64,000 nucleotides of DNA. Origin: Paenibacillus nuruki. GTDB taxonomy: Bacteria > Bacillota > Bacilli > Paenibacillales > Paenibacillaceae. The stretch covers positions 154,242-218,241 of the forward strand of contig NZ_MDER01000070.1 of assembly GCF_001721045.1 (NCBI RefSeq), written 5' to 3'. The notes beneath the pieces were generated by a model. It worked only from the letters and a program-made list of their open reading frames with translations, was not told the DNA's origin and did no database searches. The position numbers and the translations under genes are program-made. Positions 8,934 to 17,942 of this stretch are shown one piece after another (position 1 is the stretch's first letter; every line of letters starts with the position of its first letter).

Positions 8934-9107
8934 TTATTTGGGATGATCTTTATCCCATTCTTCAGCTTTGGCAGTAGCAATAGAGATCGCTCGACCTTCT
9001 TCATAACCTTCATCAAGTAAAGCATTGGCAATCTCAATCGCTTTATGACGTACACGAGTATCTAAATTTTTCATAGATGGGGGATAATCTCCGTTAGTCC
9101 ACGGCAT
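8934..9107 (-). CDS. Small YdaT-like protein
   Basis: 57 residues from the ATG preceded by AAAGGAGTG; the frame extends upstream but without a start signal. The sequence 'MPWTNGDYPPSMKNLDT' followed by 'KAIEIANALLDEGYEEGRAI' and 'SIATAKAEEW' resembles the N-terminal part of the B. subtilis general stress protein YdaT. Soluble, mixed charge. Biochemical role unknown. Confidence 0.7.
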   Translation of the reverse strand: MPWTNGDYPPSMKNLDTRVRHKAIEIANALLDEGYEEGRAISIATAKAEEWDKDHPK

Positions 9108-9235
9108 TATAAACACTCCTTTAGATAAGATAGAATACGTAATCACATGCTCCATAAACATATCTGCATCGAAAAAAAGATGCTATGTATTCATTTTACC
9201 CTTTTCAGATCAGACGAAACGGTACTATGATCAAA

Positions 9236-9269
9236 CAAAAAGGCTCTCACCTTAGAGGTAAGAGCCTTT
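9236..9269 (-). terminator. Terminator of msrAB
   Basis: On the minus strand AAAGGCTCT pairs with AGAGCCTTT and runs into five Ts, twenty bases after the msrAB stop. Confidence 0.85.
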
Positions 9270-9288
9270 AGCTATTCATCTATTAAAC

Positions 9289-10254
9289 TTAAGCTTCTTG
9301 GAACATCGCTTTGTATTCGCTATATCCTTCAGCTTCCAAATCTTCTTTTGGAACAAAGCGTAGAGCCGCCGAGTTAATGCAGTAACGTAGACCATTCGGT
9401 CCCGGACCATCGTCAAATAAATGACCTAGATGAGAATCAGCTTCACGACTACGTACTTCGGTACGAACCATAAAGTGGCTCAAATCCATATTTTCTTTGA
9501 CTTGATAATCACGAATTGGACGGCTAAAGCTTGGCCATCCGCAACCGGAATCGAATTTGTCTAGTGAACTAAACAATGGCTCGCCTGATACGATATCGAC
9601 ATAGATACCTTCGCCATGATGATCCCAGAACTCATTTTTAAAAGCAGGTTCTGTACCATTTTTTTGTGTAACATGATATTGAATTTCAGATAATTTATTT
9701 TTTAGATCACTTTTATCAAGTTTGGTAGACCAATGCTCGTTGATAAAAGCATCTCGACCGGAACCTTTACGATAGCGTTTGTAATGACCTGTATTTTTTT
9801 TGTGATAATCTTGATGATATTCTTCAGCTTCATAAAATGTTTGAGCTGGTTCGATCGGTGTAACGATCGGCTTATCAAAGCGACCACTAGCAGCTACTTC
9901 TTGTTTGGAGATTTCTGCTAACTCTCGTTGTTCTTCTGTGTGATAATAGATCGTTGTGCGGTAAGAAGAACCACGATCGTAGAATTGTCCACCTTCATCG
10001 GTAGGATCTATTTGTTGCCAGTACAATTCTAACAATTTGGTATAAGGGAAAATAGCTGGATCGTATACGATTTGTACAGCTTCAGCATGACCTGTTGTTT
10101 CAGTACATACTTCTTTGTACGTAGGATTTTCGGTGTGTCCACCTGTATAACCGGAGCGAATACTGATGATGCCTGGTAGTTCTTCAAAAGGAGATACCAT
10201 GCACCAGAAACATCCGCCTGCAAAAGTAGCCTTTTCATATTGTGAGTTGCTCAT
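9289..10254 (-). CDS. msrAB: Bifunctional peptide methionine sulfoxide reductase MsrA/MsrB
   Basis: 321 residues. An MsrA domain spans about 8-160, with the catalytic motif 'GGCFWC' (nucleophile Cys15) and 'GYTGG'. An MsrB domain spans about 185-305, with 'SGCGWPSF', 'GHLFDDGP' and the catalytic '[11 protein letters not shown]' (Cys292). The two domains reduce the S and R epimers of methionine sulfoxide in oxidised proteins. The CxxC pairs of zinc-binding MsrB forms are absent, so this is a zinc-less MsrB. No signal peptide, so cytoplasmic. The fusion order A-B is common in Bacillota. Confidence 0.96.
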   Translation of the reverse strand: MSNSQYEKATFAGGCFWCMVSPFEELPGIISIRSGYTGGHTENPTYKEVCTETTGHAEAVQIVYDPAIFPYTKLLELYWQQIDPTDEGGQFYDRGSSYRTTIYYHTEEQRELAEISKQEVAASGRFDKPIVTPIEPAQTFYEAEEYHQDYHKKNTGHYKRYRKGSGRDAFINEHWSTKLDKSDLKNKLSEIQYHVTQKNGTEPAFKNEFWDHHGEGIYVDIVSGEPLFSSLDKFDSGCGWPSFSRPIRDYQVKENMDLSHFMVRTEVRSREADSHLGHLFDDGPGPNGLRYCINSAALRFVPKEDLEAEGYSEYKAMFQEA

Positions 10255-10404
10255 TTATCGTTCACTCCATTTCTTTAAATAAATAATTAAAATTTAAATC
10301 ATATATAATATCTTACACTATATAAAACCCAAAAAAACAGTGCATTCAAACATTAGGTACGTAAAAACTGTTGATTTGGATGATATCTATTTATAAATAT
10401 AGGG

Positions 10405-10441
10405 AGAAAAAACCGCCGACATGTAGCCATGTGAGCGGTTG
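10405..10441 (-). terminator. Terminator of the LysM gene
   Basis: On the minus strand AACCGC and ACATG pair with CATGT and GCGGTT, followed by six Ts. Confidence 0.8.
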
Positions 10442-10497
10442 TTGGTTATATTTTAATTGTTATTAATTATCCGTTTGGCCGATCAGATGGATAATTC

Positions 10498-10896
10498 TTA
10501 TTTTTGCGGAATAGTCAATTGGTATCCAGCAGGCAAAAGATTGTTAGCAGCAATCAATTCATCTACAGTGACGCCGTATTGAGCAGCGATTTCAGTCAAG
10601 CTAGCACCTTGAGGAACAATCACAGTTGTTGCTGTTTTAGCAGGTGTTACAGTTGGAGTTGTTTCTTCAGTTGTTGTGTTAGCTGTTCCGAACATAGCTT
10701 CTACTTGTTTTGAAACTGCTGTTTGGTAAGCTAAGTTATCTGCACGTTGTTCTGCTTTATCTTTTGCTTTTTGGTGATTACTTGTATCTGCAGCAGCTGA
10801 TACTTGACTTGCTCCTAGTGGTGCAACCAAAGCAACAGCACCCAAGCTAGTAGCTAAAGCAGTAGACAATAAAACTTTTTTAAATGTGGATTTCAT
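10498..10896 (-). CDS. Secreted LysM-domain protein
   Basis: 132 residues from the ATG preceded by GAGGAG; the open frame reaches further upstream without a ribosome site. Residues 1-36 form a signal peptide: basic MKSTFKK, hydrophobic core, cleavage expected after VSA. A charged and Thr/Pro-rich region follows. Residues about 90-132 form one LysM domain ('IVPQGASLTEIAAQYGVTVDELIAANNLLPAGYQLTIP'-like arrangement), which binds peptidoglycan. No catalytic domain is present, so it is probably a small wall-bound protein. A TTGCAA-N17-TATATT promoter lies upstream. Confidence 0.85.
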   Translation of the reverse strand: MKSTFKKVLLSTALATSLGAVALVAPLGASQVSAAADTSNHQKAKDKAEQRADNLAYQTAVSKQVEAMFGTANTTTEETTPTVTPAKTATTVIVPQGASLTEIAAQYGVTVDELIAANNLLPAGYQLTIPQK

Positions 10897-10963
10897 ATTA
10901 ATTTCTCCTCTGTAATTACATAATTTTTTATAACTTACTTTCATTTAGTAACTTTATGATATA

Positions 10964-10992
10964 AATATACCACCATCATTCGACAATTGCAA
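10964..10992 (-). promoter_or_regulatory. Sigma-A-type promoter of the LysM gene
   Basis: On the minus strand, TTGCAA (10992-10987) and TATATT (10969-10964) are separated by 17 bases, about 60 bases before the start codon. Confidence 0.55.
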
Positions 10993-11031
10993 TAGATTGT
11001 GTATATTTTCTTGATGTTATTTTTAAATGGT

Positions 11032-11060
11032 TTGCTTATCGTGTTGTATACTCTTATTAT
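11032..11060 (+). promoter_or_regulatory. Candidate promoter of the Gfo/Idh/MocA gene at 11230
   Basis: TTGCTT (11032-11037) and TATTAT (11055-11060) are 17 bases apart. It would give an untranslated leader of about 160 bases. The rest of the 333-base gap (10897-11229) is AT-rich and shows nothing else clear. Confidence 0.35.
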
Positions 11061-11229
11061 AAGCTTTGCGATTAAATTCACATGAGGGATAGCTTAAAAC
11101 CATATGAAATTTCAATATAAATCCAATAAAGATAAAATAAAGTGACTTTTATATTCGATCGGTTACCTCTATAGTAGAATAAGATGTAACCATAATATCT
11201 ATACTTATGATCAAAGGAGAATCTATAGT

Positions 11230-12192
11230 ATGAAACAACACGATCACAAAAGTGGTAAGCGTAAACGGATTGCTTTGATCGGTATAGGGGATATTGCTCG
11301 TAAAGTATATTTACCATTACTTATCAATCGTGTAGATATAGAAGTAGTCGGTGTAGTCAGCCATTCTCAGCAGACTGTGCGTCAGACGATGGATACTTTT
11401 CGCTTAACACAGGGGAGTACTAGAGTCGAAGATATTGAAAAATGGGAATTAGATGCTGTATTTGTACATAGCCCTACATTCACACATTATGATATTGTAA
11501 TGAAATGTCTAAGTTACGGATTGCCTGTATATGTAGATAAGCCATTGTCTTACGAAATCGAAGAAGCCCGTCATATGACTGCAACAGCAGAGCAGAAAGA
11601 TCTATTGCTAGCTGTAGGCTTTAATCGTCGATTTGCTCCATTATATATGAATGCTTATGCCTGGCTGGCAGAAGCAGGTGGTTTCGAATTATGTGAAGTG
11701 GTCAAACATCGTACCCGTCTCCAAAGTTTACCTGCCAAAGAAACAGTCTATGATGATCTGATTCATATGTTGGATTTATTAATGTGGTTGGGTAATGACA
11801 CTTATGCTGTAATGGCTCATCAGCTTCGTCAGCAAGGGAACGGTAATGGCCCTATGCTTCATGCTTCGGGAATGCTTTCGTTAGGGAACGGGCGTTATGG
11901 GAGCTATACGATGGCACGCAGTGCAGGGATCGATATGGAACGATTGATTTTGCACGGCGGCGGGCGTTCTGCAGAAGTGATGAATATGGATAGCGCTTAT
12001 TTATATGAAAAAGATATGTTACCTCAGCATCAACAATTTGGAAGCTGGGAAACGATATGGGAACGGCGCGGGTTTATGGGCGTGGTTGATCATTTTCTAG
12101 ATCGCTTATCGACACCTGAACAATGCAGTATACGTGCAGACTTGGTATTAGAATCTCATATTTTAGCAGACCGATTAACATCAGATTTGTAA
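11230..12192 (+). CDS. Gfo/Idh/MocA family oxidoreductase (MviM/YceM-like)
   Basis: 320 residues. A Rossmann domain begins at about residue 13 ('RIALIGIGDIARKVYLPLL'), and 'VYVDKPLSYEIEEA' contains the Lys-Pro motif of the family (Asp-Lys-Pro here in place of Glu-Lys-Pro). 'VGFNRRFAPLY' is characteristic of the MviM/YceM subgroup. NAD(P)-dependent sugar or polyol dehydrogenase is the family role; the substrate is unknown. AAAGGAG ribosome site. Followed after 33 bases by a small hypothetical gene, probably co-transcribed. Confidence 0.82.
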   Translation: MKQHDHKSGKRKRIALIGIGDIARKVYLPLLINRVDIEVVGVVSHSQQTVRQTMDTFRLTQGSTRVEDIEKWELDAVFVHSPTFTHYDIVMKCLSYGLPVYVDKPLSYEIEEARHMTATAEQKDLLLAVGFNRRFAPLYMNAYAWLAEAGGFELCEVVKHRTRLQSLPAKETVYDDLIHMLDLLMWLGNDTYAVMAHQLRQQGNGNGPMLHASGMLSLGNGRYGSYTMARSAGIDMERLILHGGGRSAEVMNMDSAYLYEKDMLPQHQQFGSWETIWERRGFMGVVDHFLDRLSTPEQCSIRADLVLESHILADRLTSDL

Positions 12193-12225
12193 AAGAAATC
12201 GTCAATATAGAAAGGATGCAATAAG

Positions 12226-12600
12226 ATGGATGATTATGATTACGACAATTTAACAAGTAAAGAGCAACAGAAATTACGAGAAGAGCAGATTGTACAGAGT
12301 TATCGTCAAGATGAAGATATGATGATTCTGGTATTCGCTCAGTGGTGTGTGAATCGTGGATTCGATGCCAAAGAATTATATCAGACGGCTTATCCTGATC
12401 AAGTGGACAATCCACGTCTGCAACAAGGGATTAATCTTACCGTTCCTAAAGAAGAAGCAGGTGATATTCCTGACGACACATTATTTGGGGTGTTGTCGAT
12501 GTATGGAAATGAAGATTTAGCGTTAGTGATTAGTGAAGCGATAGAGACAAGAGCCTCAACAGAGCGCCGACTTGCTTCCCAAGAAACAGAAAAAGAGTAG
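12226..12600 (+). CDS. Hypothetical protein, 124 residues
   Basis: I do not recognise this protein. It is acidic and soluble, with a Tyr/Asp-rich start (MDDYDYDNL), a charged helix-rich middle and no membrane segment or known motif. The ribosome site AAAGGATG and tight spacing (33 bases) after the oxidoreductase gene suggest co-transcription. It ends before a clear terminator. Confidence 0.65.
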   Translation: MDDYDYDNLTSKEQQKLREEQIVQSYRQDEDMMILVFAQWCVNRGFDAKELYQTAYPDQVDNPRLQQGINLTVPKEEAGDIPDDTLFGVLSMYGNEDLALVISEAIETRASTERRLASQETEKE

Positions 12601-12615
12601 AATACCCATGTGTAC

Positions 12616-12664
12616 AAAGCTTTTGTTATTTCCTGAAAATTAAAGGAAATAGCAGAAGCTTTTA
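12616..12664 (+). terminator. Terminator after the hypothetical gene
   Basis: A long imperfect stem pairs AAGCTT and TATTTCCT on the left with AGGAAATA and AAGCTT on the right, followed by a T-rich stretch. Confidence 0.7.
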
Positions 12665-12738
12665 TTTATTTTTTGCAAATTTTTAAATTTTAACTTGGCA
12701 TATGACACTTAATATGATTTAATAATAACTATTACGAT

Positions 12739-12776
12739 TTGAAAAAAATGTAGAAAATTGTAGAATGATATATAAT
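12739..12776 (+). promoter_or_regulatory. abrB promoter region
   Basis: TTGAAA (12739-12744) and TAGAAT (12761-12766) are 16 bases apart; a second -10-like TATAAT follows at 12771-12776. The surrounding 100 bases are extremely AT-rich, as is usual for AbrB-bound autoregulated promoters. Confidence 0.5.
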
Positions 12777-12823
12777 AGTGTCATATAGGGGTTATATAAA
12801 TATATAATTGGAGGAGAAATAAC

Positions 12824-13084
12824 ATGATGAAAGCAACTGGTATTGTAAGAAAAGTAGATGAATTGGGACGGGTCGTTATTCCTATCGAATTGCGTCGTGT
12901 CATGAATATCGATGTAAAAGACGGTTTGGAGATTTTTGTCGATAGTGATCGCATTATTTTGAAAAAATATGAGCCTTCTTGCATCTTCACAGGCGATTCA
13001 GAAGACTTGATCTATTTCAAAGGTAAAATGATTAGCCGTAATGCTATTGAAGAGTTGATGGAAGCTTACCGTACTCAACGTTAA
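12824..13084 (+). CDS. abrB: AbrB-type transition-state regulator
   Basis: 86 residues. The N-terminal SpoVT/AbrB swapped-hairpin DNA-binding domain 'TGIVRKVDELGRVVIPIELRR' is nearly identical to B. subtilis AbrB, followed by 'IILKKY' and a short C-terminal multimerisation region. In sporulating relatives AbrB represses stationary-phase genes and is itself repressed by Spo0A, whose gene is present at 61957. Strong GGAGGAG site. The paralogue Abh cannot be excluded by sequence alone. Confidence 0.9.
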   Translation: MMKATGIVRKVDELGRVVIPIELRRVMNIDVKDGLEIFVDSDRIILKKYEPSCIFTGDSEDLIYFKGKMISRNAIEELMEAYRTQR

Positions 13085-13110
13085 TGTTCAACTTTGGCTA
13101 TAAATAATAT

Positions 13111-13163
13111 GAAACCTGATCCTACGCAACATTTGTATATGCGTAGAATCAGGTTTCTTTTTT
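13111..13163. terminator. Terminator between abrB and the sucrose operon
   Basis: GAAACCTGAT and CTACGC pair with GCGTAG and ATCAGGTTTC, ending in six Ts on the plus strand. The minus-strand side is AT-rich but has no T run, so it is strongest for abrB and may also stop the convergent sucrose operon. Confidence 0.85.
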
Positions 13164-13168
13164 GATTT

Positions 13169-15199
13169 TTATGAATGAAGAGTATAGGTGACTTGCATAA
13201 TAGAATCTTGATTAGCACGTACTTGCTGAAGTTCAGCAGGTTGAATATTCTGAATATGTTCGATCCCGTCGGGCACAATCACAGGTGTAATAATAGATAG
13301 ACCTGAAGATTGAATCATAGCAGTATCGAATTCGATCAATAATTGTCCTGCTTGAATGGTATCCCCGGATTGTATATGAAGGGTGAATCCTTGTCCTTTC
13401 AAAGAAACCGTATCCAGTCCAATATGAATTAATAATTGTACACCACTACTGTGCTCAAGAATAATCGCATGCTTACTCTTATCCATCACATGGGCGACTG
13501 TTCCATCGAATGGAGCATATAACTTGCCTTCATCCGGTTGAATCGCAATTCCTTCACCCATATGCTTGCCTGCAAAAGCAGGGTCAGGTACATTTTCGAG
13601 ATGAACCAATGTACCGCTGATAGGAGCGATTATATCTAACACCTTAGTGCTTGTAGCAGAAGTATTTACTTGATTAGAGTGCGAAGATGTAGCTGTTTGA
13701 TTATCATTAGAAGCAGATGATACAGATTCAACAGAAGAAGTAGAATGTACTTCTTGTACAGCAGTAGGCGTAGAGCCGGAAGCAGTTCCTGATACGGTTG
13801 CTGTAGATGCTGTGACTACTTTGTCTTTATAACCAAATAACCATGTTAACGTAAATGCTATTGCAATCGCTACTACATTACACAAAATATAAAGTGGAAG
13901 TTGGCTATTCAAATACAGCAATGTTCCTGGAATCACTGTAATTGCCATACCTGTTCCTGCTAAATGGAACAAAGAAGCCATAAATCCACCTACGCCGCCA
14001 CCGATCAATCCCATAATAAATGGCTTCATATATCGTAAGTTCACTCCAAAAATCGCAGGCTCTGTGATTCCTAGAAAAGCAGAGAACGAAGAAGGAAGGG
14101 CTAATGCTTTGAGCTTATTGTCTTTGGTTTTGAGACCTACAGCTAGACAAGCTCCACCTTGAGCCGCCATCGCACAGGTGATAATAGCGTTAAATGGGTT
14201 AACTCCTGTTCTTTCTAATAATTGAATCTCCAAGAAGTTGAAAATGTGATGCACACCTGTAACTACAATAATTTGATGCAAAGAACCGATTAATAGCCCT
14301 GCAATTCCATAAGGCATATCTAATACATAGATCGTAGCATTCAAAACAACAGATTCCAGTGAGTGGAAAATAGGACCGATTGCGAACAGCCCAAGTGTAA
14401 TCATAATCAGTAATGTCAGGAATGGAGTTAAGATTAGATCAATCGCTTCAGGAATCCGCTTACGTAAAGCTTTTTCTAATTTGGCTCCAATCAGACCGAT
14501 GACAAATGCCGGTAAAACAGAACCTTGATAACCGACAACAGGAATAAATCCAAACATCGTTAATGGATGAGCAGACCCATCGGCGACCGAATAAGCATTA
14601 GGTAGAGCAGGGTTGACGAGCATAAGGCCAAGCACAATCCCTAATACAGGACTTCCGCCGAACACCCTGAAAGCAGACCAGGCAACAAGTGCAGGTAAAA
14701 AGGCAAATGCAGTATCCGTTAAAACTTGTGTAAATAAAAGAAAGTTAGCTGGAATATGATCAGGTGTAATACCGAATAAAGCTAGGATCTGAGGTTGTGT
14801 TAATAATCCTCGTAATCCCATAAATAAACCGGTAGCGACAAGAACCGGAATAATAGGAACGAACACATCGCCAAATGTACGAATAGAACGTTGGAAAAAG
14901 TTGCCGGCATTTTTACTTTGACTTTTAATATCGTCTTTGGAAGTACTTTCGACACCTAATTTCTCAACTTCTTCAAAAATACGATTAACTGTACCTGTAC
15001 CAAAAATAATCTGGTACTGTCCGGAGTTGAAAAAAGCACCTTTAACTTTATCAATATTTTCAGTGCGCTCCTGATCAATCAGCTCTTCGTTATGTACCAT
15101 AATCCGCAAGCGGGTTGCACAATGAGCAAAAGATGCAATATTATCTTTACCTCCGACAGCTTCGATCACCTGTTGAGCAATTTTTTGATTTTCAGACAT
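13169..15199 (-). CDS. sacP: PTS sucrose-type transporter, EIIB-EIIC-EIIA fusion
   Basis: 676 residues. The EIIB domain spans about 1-85, with the phospho-cysteine in 'FAHCATRLRI' (Cys27). A multi-helix EIIC transport domain runs from about 100 to 460. A Ser/Thr-rich flexible linker covers about 475-530. A glucose-type EIIA domain spans about 535-660, with the two active histidines in 'KHAI' and 'LIHIGLDTVSLKGQGF'. It imports and phosphorylates its sugar; the adjacent sucrose-6-phosphate hydrolase makes sucrose the expected substrate. It begins two bases after the hydrolase stop. Some related trehalose transporters share this architecture. Confidence 0.9.
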   Translation of the reverse strand: MSENQKIAQQVIEAVGGKDNIASFAHCATRLRIMVHNEELIDQERTENIDKVKGAFFNSGQYQIIFGTGTVNRIFEEVEKLGVESTSKDDIKSQSKNAGNFFQRSIRTFGDVFVPIIPVLVATGLFMGLRGLLTQPQILALFGITPDHIPANFLLFTQVLTDTAFAFLPALVAWSAFRVFGGSPVLGIVLGLMLVNPALPNAYSVADGSAHPLTMFGFIPVVGYQGSVLPAFVIGLIGAKLEKALRKRIPEAIDLILTPFLTLLIMITLGLFAIGPIFHSLESVVLNATIYVLDMPYGIAGLLIGSLHQIIVVTGVHHIFNFLEIQLLERTGVNPFNAIITCAMAAQGGACLAVGLKTKDNKLKALALPSSFSAFLGITEPAIFGVNLRYMKPFIMGLIGGGVGGFMASLFHLAGTGMAITVIPGTLLYLNSQLPLYILCNVVAIAIAFTLTWLFGYKDKVVTASTATVSGTASGSTPTAVQEVHSTSSVESVSSASNDNQTATSSHSNQVNTSATSTKVLDIIAPISGTLVHLENVPDPAFAGKHMGEGIAIQPDEGKLYAPFDGTVAHVMDKSKHAIILEHSSGVQLLIHIGLDTVSLKGQGFTLHIQSGDTIQAGQLLIEFDTAMIQSSGLSIITPVIVPDGIEHIQNIQPAELQQVRANQDSIMQVTYTLHS

Positions 15200-15201
15200 G
15201 A

Positions 15202-16692
15202 TTACTGTTCCCCCTTATCGATCAAATCCCATTGTGTAACATCAAAACAAGCACTCCCATGTTCTGCAAATAAAGCAAATCCTGTACTGTTCAATTGTGG
15301 AAAGATGCGTGAAGTGAATACGTTACGACCATCATTGACAAAAACTTCAATCGAAGAAGTATCCATAAATAAATGTAGCGTTACTATTCCTTCTTCTAGC
15401 GGTAAACTACAGCTTCGAGTCGTTCCATACTCCAGTGCAAGGGATTGACCGGACAAGGTGCGATCTAACGTTAGTTTTTCAAGTGCAGGTTCGTAATACA
15501 GAACTGTTTTTTCATCTGTGCCCACTCGTACTTCGATCCCTACTTTATCAGCTTGAATATCACTGATCTGAATAAGCATTTCGTAATGAATACCTTCTAT
15601 AGAAGAAATCAGATCACGATGATGGTGAACAGTGTGATGTACATGAGACTGTTGTCCACGTAGCTGACTCAGTTCTGCAACTGGACGCTGTCTAAGCTGA
15701 CCATCTTCAATTGATAATTCACGTGGCAACGTGAGACAGTGTGCCCATCCTTGAGTATCTGTAGGATAGTCGATCTCTGGCATTCCAAGCCAACCGACGA
15801 GCAGTCTGCGTCCATCGGGTGCAAGTATAGTCTGTGGAGCATAGAAATCGAATCCATGATCTAACTCATAAAACTCTCCATGATCAAACTGTCGCGTATT
15901 CAGATCGAGCGGAGTACCGATCATATAACCGGACTGATAAATATTCTGAAACTGATCTCCGATGGTTGCTAAACCTTGCGGAGAAAATAAAAATACACCT
16001 TGCTGATCCAATTCAAAGTAATCCGGACACTCCCACATATAGCCAAATGAAGGTAACGCCGTATTTAACTCCCCTTGAAAAGTCCATTCTTGTAGATCAG
16101 GTGATTGATAAAGAACCGCACATCCTGTCTGATCGATCCGCTGTGCTCCAATGACACAGTAATAATATTCTCCATCTTGCCAGACTTTAGGATCACGGAA
16201 ATGATCGGTATACCCAGCAGGTACTTTGTCGATAACAGGAGGGAGCTTGGTGATCACACCTTGTTGATCCATAGTCGCCATACATTGAAATGGATAACGC
16301 TTCCAATCTGTGTTACGCGTATTACCGGTATACATTAGATACAGTAGATTGTCTTTTTCTATAGCGCTTCCAGAATAGGCACCATGAGAATCATATATTG
16401 TATCTGGAGCCATACCGATCCCTTTATTATTCCAATGCACCAGATCAGTAGAAGAAGTATGATACCAGTATTTGATACCATGTTGTGTGCCTAGTGGGAA
16501 CCATTGATAGAAAAGATGATATTCTCCATTAAAAAAGGAAAATCCGTTAGGATCATTTAGTAACCCTGCTTCAGGTTGAATATGAAAAGCTTGTCGCCAC
16601 GGACTCTGATCGGCTAATTGTTTTAAGGCTTCCCATTCGCCAGTCTCTGCTTCATGAAGCTTACGGTATAACTGAGTTCTGTTCATTTTCAT
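15202..16692 (-). CDS. sacA: Sucrose-6-phosphate hydrolase (GH32)
   Basis: 496 residues from the ATG preceded by GGAGAA; the open frame begins 87 bases earlier but the upstream part overlaps an operator and lacks a ribosome site. GH32 motifs are complete: nucleophile 'LLNDPNG' (Asp47), 'FRDPKVW', and the acid/base glutamate in 'MWECPDYF'. A C-terminal beta-sandwich follows. It splits sucrose-6-phosphate from the PTS into glucose-6-phosphate and fructose. First gene of the sacA-sacP operon. Confidence 0.93.
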   Translation of the reverse strand: MKMNRTQLYRKLHEAETGEWEALKQLADQSPWRQAFHIQPEAGLLNDPNGFSFFNGEYHLFYQWFPLGTQHGIKYWYHTSSTDLVHWNNKGIGMAPDTIYDSHGAYSGSAIEKDNLLYLMYTGNTRNTDWKRYPFQCMATMDQQGVITKLPPVIDKVPAGYTDHFRDPKVWQDGEYYYCVIGAQRIDQTGCAVLYQSPDLQEWTFQGELNTALPSFGYMWECPDYFELDQQGVFLFSPQGLATIGDQFQNIYQSGYMIGTPLDLNTRQFDHGEFYELDHGFDFYAPQTILAPDGRRLLVGWLGMPEIDYPTDTQGWAHCLTLPRELSIEDGQLRQRPVAELSQLRGQQSHVHHTVHHHRDLISSIEGIHYEMLIQISDIQADKVGIEVRVGTDEKTVLYYEPALEKLTLDRTLSGQSLALEYGTTRSCSLPLEEGIVTLHLFMDTSSIEVFVNDGRNVFTSRIFPQLNSTGFALFAEHGSACFDVTQWDLIDKGEQ

Positions 16693-16730
16693 AGTGTGTT
16701 CTCCATACTTATTCATCATATTCTTTTTAC

Positions 16731-16811
16731 GGAACCGGTTCCAAATTAGATTAAAAAAATACATCGGAACCGGTTCCAATGTATTATAAGTCGGTATTTA
16801 GCGATTGTCAA
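16731..16811 (-). promoter_or_regulatory. Sucrose operon promoter with two repressor operators
   Basis: On the minus strand TTGACA (16811-16806) and TATAAT (16788-16783) are 17 bases apart, a near-perfect sigma-A promoter. The perfect palindrome GGAACCGGTTCC occurs twice, at 16766-16777 (over the expected transcription start) and at 16731-16742, with centres 35 bases apart. This is the form of LacI-family operators, and the adjacent LacI-type gene is the natural ligand. The -35 lies inside the 3' end of that regulator gene. Confidence 0.88.
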
Positions 16812-17778
16812 CGCTTTCTCTGACAAGTAGTTCGCATGTTGAAATAGATGTGTTTTGTACCGATTGCCCTTGAATCATTTGAATCAGGTTAGTCGCTGCG
16901 AGTTGCCCGGCTTCTTTGTAATGAAATTTGACGGTAGTCAAAGCAGGATGCATAAGCTCAGTGATATCGTACCCACCGAATCCGGTCACTGATAAGTCAG
17001 TCGGAATATCAATTTTTCTAGAAAGTGCGGCTTTGAATACACCAATGGCTATATTATCGGTTGCTGCAACCACAATAGAAGGAGTCCACTGATCAAGTAG
17101 ATGATGGGCTGCAATGACCGCTTGATCCATACGAAATCCTGATTCGTAATAACGAATATCATAATCTGTATACTCCTGAAGAGCTTGTTGAAAGCCAAGC
17201 TTACGCTGAATACCTACTGCATCATCTTGTTCAGTGACTCCTAGATAAGCGATCTGACGATGCCCTTTGGACAGTACATATTTGCCTAGTAGATAACCAG
17301 CTTGACGATCATCATGAATAACACTATGTAGCTGTTTATCATCTTGACCAATCAAGACAACAGGAATATTGCATTTAGCTATCGCTTGACGATGTTCATC
17401 TGTGATTTGAGCCGCCATAAATAGTAAGCCTGAAATCTTTTGCCGAGAAAATTCATAAATAGCTTCAATCTCACGCGTGGTTTCTTGATTAGCATTAGCT
17501 AGTAGCATCTGGTACTGCTCTTGACGTAATGTATCATCGATCCCCATTAACATTTGAGAAACAGCAAAAGAATCCAGTCGCGGTACAATAATGCCGATAA
17601 TACTTGTTTTTTTCGCTTTTAAGCTTCGAGCAAATGTATTTGGTACATACTGATGTTGTTTAATAATGCGTTCGATTTTTTCTTTGGTTTCTTCACTCAC
17701 CGAGCCGCCATTGAGGTACCGAGAAACAGTACTTTTGGCAACACCAGCGGCTTGAGCGATATCAATAATCGTTTTCAT
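16798..17778 (-). CDS. scrR: LacI-family sucrose operon repressor
   Basis: 326 residues from the ATG preceded by AAGGAGT; the frame extends 41 codons upstream without a start signal. The N-terminal helix-turn-helix is 'TIIDIAQAAGVAKSTVSRYLNGG', followed by the hinge 'NTFARSLKAKKT' and a periplasmic-binding-like ligand domain ('IIGIIVPRLDSF'). Its position just upstream of sacA-sacP and the two palindromes before sacA indicate that it represses that operon. No copy of the palindrome is seen before its own gene, so autoregulation is not evident. Confidence 0.88.
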   Translation of the reverse strand: MKTIIDIAQAAGVAKSTVSRYLNGGSVSEETKEKIERIIKQHQYVPNTFARSLKAKKTSIIGIIVPRLDSFAVSQMLMGIDDTLRQEQYQMLLANANQETTREIEAIYEFSRQKISGLLFMAAQITDEHRQAIAKCNIPVVLIGQDDKQLHSVIHDDRQAGYLLGKYVLSKGHRQIAYLGVTEQDDAVGIQRKLGFQQALQEYTDYDIRYYESGFRMDQAVIAAHHLLDQWTPSIVVAATDNIAIGVFKAALSRKIDIPTDLSVTGFGGYDITELMHPALTTVKFHYKEAGQLAATNLIQMIQGQSVQNTSISTCELLVRESVDNR

Positions 17779-17860
17779 AGTTATATACTCCTTATAAAGA
17801 TCAAAAATGATCGTATATCTACTTATATTTGCTATAGTTATATTCTGTTTATTATACATG

Positions 17861-17896
17861 AAAAAAGAGAGATTCTTTAGATCAAAGAATCTCTCT
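17861..17896 (-). terminator. Terminator of the AraC-type regulator
   Basis: A thirteen-base perfect stem AGAGAGATTCTTT / AAAGAATCTCTCT is followed on the minus strand by a T run. Confidence 0.88.
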
Positions 17897-17942
17897 GTCA
17901 TTGATTATCTACCTAAGCGTTATCAGCCAGTTGAAGACTAAT

